This document shows positions 23,457-32,159 of a stretch of DNA of 64,000 bases, piece after piece. Positions within the stretch are counted from its first letter, which is position 1, and each line of letters begins with the position of its first letter. Both the position numbers and the translations under genes were made by a program. Origin of the DNA: Mikania micrantha (Eukaryota > Streptophyta > Magnoliopsida > Asterales > Asteraceae); the NCBI GenBank assembly GCA_009363875.1, contig CM018697.1, positions 620,001-684,000 of the forward strand. The letters are read 5' to 3'. The notes beneath the pieces were generated by a model. That model did no database searches. It had not been told where the DNA came from and saw only the letters and a program-made list of their open reading frames with translations.

Positions 23457-24000
23457 CATGCTATAGCATGTTTTCGCCTTGCCACTATTGTCTATCACAA
23501 CAATAGTAAAAATGTGTTTGGTCAGTCAAACACCTGCGTAGATCCCATCTACCAGGTGAGGTTTGTCAAACCTAATAGATCTATTTCCAACTACCACGCT
23601 TTGCATTACAGCAAACTAAACGGTTCGAGGTGTGTAAGGACTTTCAATTTGATATGTTGTCACATAATGTAAACAGCTAACTCATGCAAGTGATATGTAT
23701 CTAAAAACAGTTTGTTGCACATGTCTTCTCCCCCAAAACAGTTTAAAATAAGAAAGGGGTCGTGTACGCACCTTTGATGATAGCAGAATGATCACACACT
23801 AAAAGCTCGTGAAAGAAATCCTTTTACGAAGAATCTGTGTTTAAACAATAACCTAGTGTTATTCGAATAATCGTTTTGTGCTTAAAATCACATACGTGTC
23901 AACACACGTATGTTGGATTTGCTAAGAATGTGCATACGAAAGTACGCGTGTCATTGAAATCGTTTAAATAAAATCACATTTGATTTTATTTAATTAAACG
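23457..24000. repeat. Run of palindromes/hairpins in element 2 LTR
   Basis: Positions of inverted repeats: CATGCTATAGCATG (23457-23470); ACTATTGT/ACAATAGT (23484-23507); GTGTTTG/CAAACAC (23514-23533); GTAGAT/ATCTAC (23538-23552); AGGTTTG/CAAACCT (23559-23573); AATAGATCTATT (23574-23585); TTTGC/GCAAA (23600-23615); ACATACGTGT/ACACGTATGT (23890-23913); AAATAAAATCA/TGATTTTATTT with outer CGTTT/AAACG (23961-24000). All recur 9197 bp further on in the 5' LTR. Confidence 0.85.
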
Positions 24001-25611
24001 TAGTTATACGCGATTTCGTGTTCGGATTAAAATATGAATTTTATTATTCTAATACGTTCGGGATGAAATTCTGGTTCCAACGCAATTCGAACGAGTCGAA
24101 TCGGAGTTAAAACGGAGAAGTTATGATTAAAACACTAAAATAATGTTGGAACCCAAAAATGGTTGGGGCCGGGTTTCGAACCCGTGACCTCTAATCCCAC
24201 ATTCCCACGCTCATACCATCTCCTCTACTCTAACCTTTGTTAACAACCATGGTTCTTAATTCTTATAATTCCACTCGGCCCAGTGATCTTATACCCACCC
24301 ATAGCCGAAGCAAATTTCCTTCTATTAACCCAACAATTCGATCAATAACAAACCCGAAACCATAGGGCTATGGTTCTACGAATCCAACCGAACTCAAAGA
24401 TGGTTTCAATTTGATAAATCATCATTTTTAAAGTTCCAATTTATGACCTTCAATGTTTCAAACGTGAACTCCCAAACACATCTTCTAATCTTGATAAATT
24501 CGATACTATCATTCAAAATTAACGTAGGGCTATCCTAAATCGCTACCTTCTGAAACTACAGAGGTCTTTTAATTCGATTTTTATAACCGATTGCATAAAA
24601 ATCCCAAAACAGTTTTTCTACCATAAACCCTAGAATCAAACTCCAACAATTCGTTGTTGTCTGATTCAATTAACTTAGGAGTTTCGTTCTATGGGACATC
24701 ACGACGCCATCTATATAACCCAATTTGATTTTCCATTTCATTTTTAGTAAAACCCCCAAAACCGATTTGTGTTTAAACTCTAGAACTCGAAATCTAACAA
24801 TTCGTAGTTGTAATATGAAATCAATCTATGCATAACCTCAATCGACCTTCTCTGAAACTACATACATACTTTAATTCGATTCTTAAACTCTTTAAGATCA
24901 AAACTCCCAAAACTGTTCTTAGTATAAACCCTAATTGTCGATCATGAACAATTCGATATTAGAAACCCGAATTAACATAGGGATTATCTTAGTCGGTTGT
25001 TTTAGAAGATGTATGAATGATTTCTTACCTTATTTGATCTCCAATCGATGTAGCTCACTCCAAGCCCTATATTCGGCCCACTCGCGATCCAATCCTTCGA
25101 ACTGAAGCTTCACTGATCGAATTGATATATGGGAATGACTCTGAATGTGCCGACTGTGATGTAAGAATGTGCAATTGTGAGAATTGAAGTCGAATTTCAC
25201 GGTTTTGATGCAACCATGTGACGGTTACGAACTTTTGAGCTTGCCTACGATTAAATTCGATCATTTATGGATCTAGTAACCGATGATCATTGATATTCAT
25301 CATTAACATAACAGTTATGAGTGATAATTTCGATCAATTATACTTATCTAATAAGAATTTCGAATTTATTCACTCATATGGCCTAATTTTGACTCTCAAA
25401 GTCAAAATTGAGTCTTTTATTAAATTGTAATCCTAATCCTTGAAGTTTTATCATTCAAATACTGATTCTGAACAATTTCCATCCTTCTATTTTGATTTTA
25501 AATGATTTCCCATCATTTCGGTTAATTTCTAATTAACCAAGTTAACTGCGAATTACCGGATTTTCACTAATTAAGCCAATTAAAACATTTTTTTTTGAGC
25601 TAAATTACTCC

Positions 25612-25860
25612 AATTGGGCTTCTTAGATCTCAATGGGCCTCACTGGGCCTTCCTGGGCCTACCTTGGCCTTCTCTGGGCCTACTTTGTTTACATTGGGCC
25701 TTACTTGAATTTATTGGGCCTTATTGGGCTTCTCTTGGCTTTGTGGGCCTACATTGGCAATGTTGGGCCTAATTGATCTGGTTGGGCCTCCATTGACCTT
25801 ATTGGGCCTTCATTGGCCTTGTTGGGCCTTGATTGGCCTTGTTGGGCCTGTTGGGCCTGT
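25612..25860. promoter_or_regulatory. TGGGCC array in element 2 LTR
   Basis: Thirteen TGGGCC and two TGGGCT words in about 250 bp. TGGGCY is the plant site II element bound by TCP-family factors, so this could be an LTR enhancer. In element sense it lies 50-300 bp from the LTR start, the usual U3 enhancer position. Duplicated in the 5' LTR at about 34811-35059. Confidence 0.6.
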
Positions 25861-25912
25861 TATAGCACCAACTCCCGTTAACAAGGTTAGTGTGAAAAGT
25901 CGGATTGTCACA

Positions 25913-25949
25913 TCATCCCCTTGTTGAAGGAATTTTCGTCCCGAAAATT
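25913..25949 (-). other. Element 2 polypurine tract and hairpin, LTR-proximal copy
   Basis: In element sense AACAAGGGGATGA directly precedes the 3' LTR. Upstream of it is a perfect inverted repeat with arms AATTTTCG/CGAAAATT and loop TCC or GGA by strand (25931-25949). Confidence 0.8.
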
Positions 25950-26446
25950 AGCAAGTGTTAAGAGTAGTTAGGAAACTACTTACGAGTTTAAATCGTACGT
26001 GTTAGTGTGATTTGATCATTCTGTGTGCTTGTGTGTACTCACACACAAAGTCCAATGCTTGCAACATCACAACTCAATTGTGATCGTTCAATGTAACTGT
26101 TTTGCGTGTACACTAGTTAGTTCACCTAACTGTGACTGTTTGTGTTTGATCATACTGTGTTGTGTAACCTCACACATAGTGAGTGTCTGAAACTGTTTGT
26201 ACTATGCAACCCCGCACATAGCAAAGTGTATGTAACCAATGTACTATGCAACCCCGCACATAGCAAAATGTATGTAACCAATCGTGTATGCACTACCATA
26301 ACATGTAACATATGAAATGTAGCACATAAAACATATAAAATGTAATGTAGCACAAATATTTGTAACAAAATCAAAATCAATTGAATAAATAAAACGTTTG
26401 TGCTTACAGTTTGAAATTTGCAGTGTTGATGTGTGAAAGCATCACG
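25950..26446 (-). other. Element 2 3' untranslated spacer between two polypurine modules
   Basis: About 500 bp of non-coding sequence. It contains further inverted repeats: TTGTGTGT/ACACACAA (26029-26048), ATCACAA/TTGTGAT (26066-26084) and AGTTAG/CTAACT (26115-26131). It also holds two copies of a unit with ACTATGCAACCCCGCACATAG (about 26200-26280). Confidence 0.7.
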
Positions 26447-26483
26447 TCATCCCCTTGTTGAAGGAAATTTCGTCCCGAAATTT
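26447..26483 (-). other. Element 2 second polypurine tract and hairpin, next to the pol stop
   Basis: Repeats the module of 25913-25949: CAACAAGGGGATG in element sense, preceded by arms AAATTTCG/CGAAATTT (26465-26483). The outer two bases of the hairpin overlap the TAA stop of gag-pol (26482-26484). Confidence 0.8.
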
Positions 26484-29400
26484 AACGTGCGCTCTCAGTG
26501 TTAGCAGTAGTTGTTTTGAATAGATGAGGATATTTCTTCATCATTTGATCTTCCCGTTCCCATGTGAATTCAGGACCCCGTCTTGAATTCCATCGAACTT
26601 TGACTATCGGAATCTTGCTTTGCTTCAGTTGTTTGACCTCTCGGTCCATGATTTCTGCCGGTTCTTCAATGAATCGTAACTGTTCATCTACTTGTATTTC
26701 TTCCAACGGTACAATCAATGTCTCATCAGAAAGACATTTCTTTAAATTCGACACATGAAACACATCATGAACTCCACTGAGTTCATCCGGTAGTTTGAGT
26801 TGATACTCAACCGGACCAATCCTTTTCAGAATCTCAAAAGGTCCTACGTAACGTGGACTAAGCTTTCCGCGCTTGCCGAATCGTATCACACCTTTCCAAG
26901 GTGATACTTTTAGAAGAACTCGGTCTCCTACTTGGAATTCCAACGGCTTACGACGTTTGTCTGCATAACTCTTCTGTCGATCCCGAGCCGCTGCCATACG
27001 GTTCCGGATTTGAACTATCTTCTCTGTCGTTTCGTGCACCAGTTCAGGACCTGTTAACTGACTGTCACCAATTTCAGCCCAACAGACTGGTGAACGACAT
27101 TTGCGACCATACAAAGCTTCAAACGGTGCTGCTTGAATACTTGTATGATAACTATTATTGTAAGAGAATTCCACCAACGGTAAATGATTCTCCCAGCTAT
27201 CACCAAAGTCAATTACACAAGCTCGTAACATATCCTCGAGCGTTTGAATCGTGCGTTCACTTTGACCGTCGGTCTGTGGATGATAAGCTGTACTCATATC
27301 CAAGCGAGTCCCCAATGACTTATGAAGAGATTTCCAAAAGTTGGAAGTAAACCGGGCATCCCGATCTGATATGATAGAGATTGGCACACCATGCCGTGCT
27401 ACTACTTCCTTAATGTAAATACGAGTCAGTTTCTCCATCTTATCAGTTTCCTTGATTGCTAAGAAATGTGCAGATTTCGTTAATCGATCAACAATTACCC
27501 ATATCGTATCACAACCAGTCGGTGTACGGGGTAACTTAGTAATGAAATCCATCGAAATCTGTTCCCACTTCCACATCGGTATCTCTGGTTGTTGCAGTAA
27601 GCCAGATGGCTTCTGATATTCAACTTTGACTTTCGAACAGGTCAAACATTTGCTAACGTACTTAGCAATATCAGCTTTCATATGAGGCCACCAATACAGT
27701 GCCTTCAAATCATGATACATCTTGTCTGATCCCGGATGGACTGAATATCTAGACTTGTGTGCTTCGTCCATCACGAGTTCCCTTAAACCTCCATATAAAG
27801 GTATCCACATTCGATCAATGAAATAACGAATTCCATCAGGTTTAACATTCAATTTTTCTTCCATTCCTCGTAAAGATTCCGGTACTAAGTTTTCCGTTTT
27901 CAAGGCCTCAATCTGAGCACTGTGTACCTTGTCAGGTAAATCAGTATGTATTGTCATCATAAGTGCACGAACCCGTCTTGTTGAAGTATCCTTTCTGCTT
28001 AGAGCATCAGCTACTACATTAGCCTTTCCCGGATGATACTTAATCGCACACTCATAATCGTTCAACAACTCAACCCATCGTCGTTGCCTCATATTAAGCT
28101 CCTTCTGATCAAAGATATGTTGCAAACTCTTATGATCAGTATAAATAGTACACTTAGTTCCATACAAGTAATGCCTCCAAATCTTCAAAGCAAAAACCAC
28201 TGCTCCTAACTCCAAGTCATGAGTAGTGTAATTCTTTTCGTGTGTTCGTAGTTGTCTGGAAGCATAAGCGATCACTTTATCCCGTTGCATCAACACACAT
28301 CCCAAACCCTGTCCAGATGCGTCACAATACACCGCAAAGTCTTCCGTTCCTTCCGGTAAGGACAGAATCGGTGCACTGCAGAGCTTCTGTTTCAATAACT
28401 GGAATGCAGCTTCTTGTTTATCCGTCCAGTTATACTTTGTTCCTTTGTGCGTCAGAGCTGTAAGTGGTTGAGCGATCTTTGAGAAACCCTCAATGAATCG
28501 TCGATAATAACCCGCCAAACCAAGGAACTGTCGTACCTCGGTAGGGGTTTTTGGTACTTCCCAATTCTTAATCGCTTCAATCTTTGCTGGATCTACATGT
28601 ATACCCTTTTCATTAACTATATGACCCAAGAACTGTACTTCTCGCATCCAGAAATCACATTTCGAGAACTTAGCATACAGTTGTTCTTGTTTCAATAGCT
28701 CTAGTAGTAATCGAAGATGTTCAGCGTGTTCTTCCTCAGACTGTGAATAGATGAGAATGTCATCAATGAAAACAATGACAAACTTATCCAGATAAGGTTT
28801 ACAAACACGATTCATGAGATCCATGAATACAGCTGGAGCGTTTGTCAACTCAAATGGCATGACCAAGAACTCATAATGGCCATAGCGCGTCCTAAATGCT
28901 GTCTTTGGAATATCCTCCTCCTGGACTCTTAGTTGATGATAACCCGACCTGAGATCAATCTTCGAGTAGTAACTCGAACCTTGCAATTGATCGAACAGAT
29001 CGTCAATCCTGGGTAACGGATACCGGTTCTTGATAGTAACCTTATTCAACTCCCGGTAATCGATACACATACGGAAAGTCCCGTCTTTCTTCTTTACAAA
29101 CAATACTGGAGCTCCCCACGGTGAAAAACTAGGTCGTATAAAACCCTTATCCAATATATCTTGCAATTGTGTGGATAACTCTTGCATCTCTGACGGTGCA
29201 AGTCGATAAGGCGCCCTAGCTATCGGTGCTGCGTCTGGTGTAAGATCGATTCGGAATTCCACCTGTCTGACAGGCGGTAATCCCGGCAGGTCTTCTGGAA
29301 ATACCTCCGGAAATTCACAAACTACAGGTATATCTTCAAGCTTCCTCTCAGCTACCGGCTTTTCAGTTATAAGTGCTATAACTGCCGTATGACCTTTCCG

Positions 29401-31053
29401 CAGACATTTGTGTGCTTTCATACAAGATATGAGACGCAGTGGCGTACTGCTCCTCTCGCCTTGTACATATAATGTCTCTCCCTGCGGAAGAGGTATGCGA
29501 ACAATCTTTTCATGGCATATAATTTCAGCCTGGTTTTTGGTCAACCAGTCCATGCCAATAACTACATCAAAACTGCCTAAGGCAATAGGCATAAGATCAA
29601 TCTCTAATGTTTGACCCATCAAATCAAGGATACATCCCTTATAAATGTTTTCTACTACAATCAACTTACCATCAGCTAATTCCACAGTGTAGGGACTATC
29701 TAAGGCAGTAGGACTAACATTTAGCAACTTAGCAAGTGAACTAGATACAAAACTCCGATCGGCACCGGTGTCAAATAACATAGAGGCATAGTGATTATTT
29801 AAGAGGAACGTACCCGTGACAATGTTGGGATCCTCCCGCGCTTGACGTCCTCCAATCACAAAAGCCCTGCCTCTAGCACCATTGTTGTTATTGTTGTTGT
29901 TGTTGTTGTTATTGGTGCCATTTCCATTACCGTTGCCATTTCCATTTCCATTACCATTGTTATTGACAGTATTGTCCCCGCCCTTCTTAAGCTGTGGACA
30001 ATCTTTCTTAAAATGCCCCATTTTGCCACACTCAAAACAACCTTTCTGAGCGTTGTTCTGGTTATTGTTCTGGTTGTTATGGTTGTTCTGCAGCTCCCCG
30101 CGACAATCCTTAGCCGCATGCCCAATCTTGCCACACCTCTGGCACTTAGCTCTGTCACACTGGTTACCCGCATGATGATAACCACACCTGTTGCACTTGG
30201 GGTGCTTACCAATATAGCCCCCCGATGATGATGATTGCTGACCGCTATTGGAATTATGATAGGACTTGTTTGAGTCCTGCTTCCTGTTCTGCTGTTGGTT
30301 GTTACCCTTGAAGTTATTACTTTCCCACTTTCTCTTGTGATCTCCTACCTTGGTAGCAGATGTTCGCTTAGGCAGAGTCCCCTGCAACACTGCCTGGTCA
30401 GTAAGCTGATGTGCTAGACGAACAGCTTGTTGGATAGTGGTGGGATTTGCTGAAGTCACCAACCCTTGAATCTGAGGCACTAGTCCTCCAATGTACCTTT
30501 CGATCCACTTACTGGCTGGAGTAGCCATGTGTGGTAGCAGTCTGGCCAGTTCATGCGATCTGGTCGTGTATTCCTCAATATTTGACCCCTCCATCTTGAG
30601 GTGCCAATACTCCTCCTCCAACTTCTGCATTTCACTACGAGGACAATACTCCTCTTGTAGTAAAGTTTTGAAGTTGTTCCACGTCAATGCATTTGCTTCT
30701 CCCAACCCCAGAGTCTGAACATTGGAGTTCCACCAAGTCAGTGCTGGACCCTCCAACATTCCAGTAGCAAATTTCACTTTGCTGTCATCAGGGCAGTTGC
30801 ACATCTCGAACACAGACTCCGCCTTTTCAATCCATCGGAGAAGTCCTATGGCCCCCTCCGATCCTTTGAAGTTGTGTGGCTTGCAGTCCAAGAACATCTT
30901 GAACGTGCACGCCTGTGGATTAAGCAATCCCCCAGCTGGACCATGTGGCCCCGTGTTGTGTGCCTGTGCGTACTGTGCTATGGCCTCTGCAACCCTGTTG
31001 TTGATTAGCTCGTTGAGCTCAGCAACTGTCATCTGAACATTTCCCTCAGCCAT
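26482..31053 (-). CDS. Element 2 Gag-Pol polyprotein, 1523 aa, intact
   Basis: One open frame encodes all products of a Ty3/gypsy element. Gag occupies roughly residues 1-400 and has zinc knuckles CQRCGKIGHAAKDC and CFECGKMGHFKKDC plus CNRCGYHHAGNQC, followed by an Asn/Gly low-complexity stretch. The protease has LFDTGADRSF near residue 426. RT has FVKKKDGTFRMCIDYREL and FIDDILIYS near residue 763. RNase H has VYCDASGQGLGCVLMQ. Integrase has the HHCC region (HPGSDKMYHDL, CLTCSKVK), SDRDARFTSNFW near residue 1231 and YHPQTDGQSERTIQTLEDM. A chromodomain-like tail (VRWNSRRGPEFTWEREDQM) sits at about 1460-1510. All catalytic residues I looked for are present. Start is the first ATG after the upstream ORF. 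Confidence 0.96.
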   Translation of the reverse strand: MAEGNVQMTVAELNELINNRVAEAIAQYAQAHNTGPHGPAGGLLNPQACTFKMFLDCKPHNFKGSEGAIGLLRWIEKAESVFEMCNCPDDSKVKFATGMLEGPALTWWNSNVQTLGLGEANALTWNNFKTLLQEEYCPRSEMQKLEEEYWHLKMEGSNIEEYTTRSHELARLLPHMATPASKWIERYIGGLVPQIQGLVTSANPTTIQQAVRLAHQLTDQAVLQGTLPKRTSATKVGDHKRKWESNNFKGNNQQQNRKQDSNKSYHNSNSGQQSSSSGGYIGKHPKCNRCGYHHAGNQCDRAKCQRCGKIGHAAKDCRGELQNNHNNQNNNQNNAQKGCFECGKMGHFKKDCPQLKKGGDNTVNNNGNGNGNGNGNGNGTNNNNNNNNNNNGARGRAFVIGGRQAREDPNIVTGTFLLNNHYASMLFDTGADRSFVSSSLAKLLNVSPTALDSPYTVELADGKLIVVENIYKGCILDLMGQTLEIDLMPIALGSFDVVIGMDWLTKNQAEIICHEKIVRIPLPQGETLYVQGERSSTPLRLISCMKAHKCLRKGHTAVIALITEKPVAERKLEDIPVVCEFPEVFPEDLPGLPPVRQVEFRIDLTPDAAPIARAPYRLAPSEMQELSTQLQDILDKGFIRPSFSPWGAPVLFVKKKDGTFRMCIDYRELNKVTIKNRYPLPRIDDLFDQLQGSSYYSKIDLRSGYHQLRVQEEDIPKTAFRTRYGHYEFLVMPFELTNAPAVFMDLMNRVCKPYLDKFVIVFIDDILIYSQSEEEHAEHLRLLLELLKQEQLYAKFSKCDFWMREVQFLGHIVNEKGIHVDPAKIEAIKNWEVPKTPTEVRQFLGLAGYYRRFIEGFSKIAQPLTALTHKGTKYNWTDKQEAAFQLLKQKLCSAPILSLPEGTEDFAVYCDASGQGLGCVLMQRDKVIAYASRQLRTHEKNYTTHDLELGAVVFALKIWRHYLYGTKCTIYTDHKSLQHIFDQKELNMRQRRWVELLNDYECAIKYHPGKANVVADALSRKDTSTRRVRALMMTIHTDLPDKVHSAQIEALKTENLVPESLRGMEEKLNVKPDGIRYFIDRMWIPLYGGLRELVMDEAHKSRYSVHPGSDKMYHDLKALYWWPHMKADIAKYVSKCLTCSKVKVEYQKPSGLLQQPEIPMWKWEQISMDFITKLPRTPTGCDTIWVIVDRLTKSAHFLAIKETDKMEKLTRIYIKEVVARHGVPISIISDRDARFTSNFWKSLHKSLGTRLDMSTAYHPQTDGQSERTIQTLEDMLRACVIDFGDSWENHLPLVEFSYNNSYHTSIQAAPFEALYGRKCRSPVCWAEIGDSQLTGPELVHETTEKIVQIRNRMAAARDRQKSYADKRRKPLEFQVGDRVLLKVSPWKGVIRFGKRGKLSPRYVGPFEILKRIGPVEYQLKLPDELSGVHDVFHVSNLKKCLSDETLIVPLEEIQVDEQLRFIEEPAEIMDREVKQLKQSKIPIVKVRWNSRRGPEFTWEREDQMMKKYPHLFKTTTANTESAR

Positions 31054-31298
31054 TTCCTATTTACAAGAAATGTTAGTGCATAATCAAAATCCAATTTTGA
31101 CATGTGTAAGTAAAAACAACAAACACAACATGTAATATAATCAACACAGTTGTTGGAAACAAACAATAATTCTTCCATAAATAGAACTTTCTTTGAGTAC
31201 AATACTTTTGAAATGAAATACAAAATTTCCAACTACTAATGTAGGAACACAACCCGTTCCTAATAAGTTTAAATAAAACAAGAAAGAAATAAAAACAA

Positions 31299-31976
31299 TC
31301 AATCGTCCTCAACGGTGGATTCAGGATCGGACTCAGCAACTGGTGCTGGTTCCTCCCCTTCTTCCTCCTCATCCTCCTCCTCATTCTCAGAGGCCACCAA
31401 ATCCTCCAAAGCTTCTACTCTACCCTCCAAGAACAAAGCTCGGTTCTCTGCAGCGTCGAGACGACCAATCATGTTCACCATCTCATCCCGCATGTCATGA
31501 ACTAGATGGGCAAGTTCATCTTGCCTCTCAATGGCATCCCATAACTCATGAGATCTCTGTATAAGCTTGTCTTCTGTCTCATCCAAGTCCTCGCGCAACT
31601 TGGCGATCTCCTCCGCGTCCGTCCTTCGCCTCTTAGGCTCAGGAGCATCCAGTACGGGTGGTGGATGTGTAGATGGTCCTGCAGCATAGAGTCCCTGAGT
31701 ATTCACCCATGGTGCCTCCTCCGGATCCTCATCCGGGTCCTCAACTGGATCCTCGTCGGGATCCTCGTCTGGATCCTCATCAGGATCCTCGTCTGGATCC
31801 TCCTCCGGATCCTCCTCCGGGTCTTCCTCCGGATCCTCCTCTGGATCGGAGTCCTCCATCTCATATGGTGGAGGTGATGGAATGGGTGGTGGTGGTGACG
31901 ATGGTGGTGCCGGAACTATCGGCTCCTCGTCCTCGGAATCATAAATGATAACATAAGGAACTGATGATGAAGCCAT
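31299..31976 (-). CDS. Element 2 upstream ORF: acidic repeat and coiled-coil protein, 225 aa
   Basis: This ORF lies between the primer binding site and gag, in element sense. I chose MASSSVPYVIIYDSEDEE as the start, because it opens the conserved-looking part. After a proline-rich stretch come about eleven 4-residue repeats DP(E/D)E, encoded by a 12-bp tandem repeat (GGATCCTCNTCN on the plus strand, 31721-31850). Next is a basic PKRRR, a possible nuclear signal, and then a heptad-like region rich in Leu and Glu (about residues 115-195), which looks like a coiled coil. The protein ends in an acidic tail. No Gag, protease or zinc motif is present. An extra ORF upstream of gag is not part of the standard chromovirus layout. 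Function unknown. Structural or chromatin-binding roles would be guesses. Confidence 0.7.
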   Translation of the reverse strand: MASSSVPYVIIYDSEDEEPIVPAPPSSPPPPIPSPPPYEMEDSDPEEDPEEDPEEDPEEDPDEDPDEDPDEDPDEDPVEDPDEDPEEAPWVNTQGLYAAGPSTHPPPVLDAPEPKRRRTDAEEIAKLREDLDETEDKLIQRSHELWDAIERQDELAHLVHDMRDEMVNMIGRLDAAENRALFLEGRVEALEDLVASENEEEDEEEEGEEPAPVAESDPESTVEDD

Positions 31977-32145
31977 GCCTGTTACATAATACCATATGTA
32001 AGTACAGTGCCATGGAATACGTAAACAGGTCAATTACATAATGTCATATGTAATTTCTAAGTAATACGTATTAACAGATGTGTCTAATGTCTAACAGTCA
32101 TAGTCTAGGCCTACAAATGCAAACCTAGTTCGCTATAACCAATGT

Positions 32146-32156
32146 CTCTGATACCA
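32146..32156 (-). other. Element 2 primer binding site, initiator tRNA-Met type
   Basis: In element sense TGGTATCAGAG stands three bases after the 5' LTR end. It matches the 3' end complement of plant initiator tRNA-Met, the usual primer of these elements. Confidence 0.88.
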
Positions 32157-32159
32157 ATC

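Larger units (their letters stand above)
22963..25912 (-). repeat. Element 2 3' LTR
   Basis: 2950 bp, starting TGTGACAATCCGAC (minus strand, at 25912) and ending GGGGGTGTGACA (22963). It contains a TGGGCC-rich block (25612-25860), a TATA-like TTATATAG (about 24718-24711, minus), a tRNA-like T-arm (24156-24200) and a run of palindromes (23457-24000). Short open frames inside it are not supported as genes. Confidence 0.95.

Noticed and set aside
29842..30228. Plus-strand frames inside element 2 gag
   Set aside because: Shadow of the low-complexity Asn/Gly and zinc-knuckle coding region of gag-pol.
31315..31948. Plus-strand frames opposite the upstream ORF of element 2
   Set aside because: Mirror of the 12-bp repeat and acidic coding sequence on the other strand.
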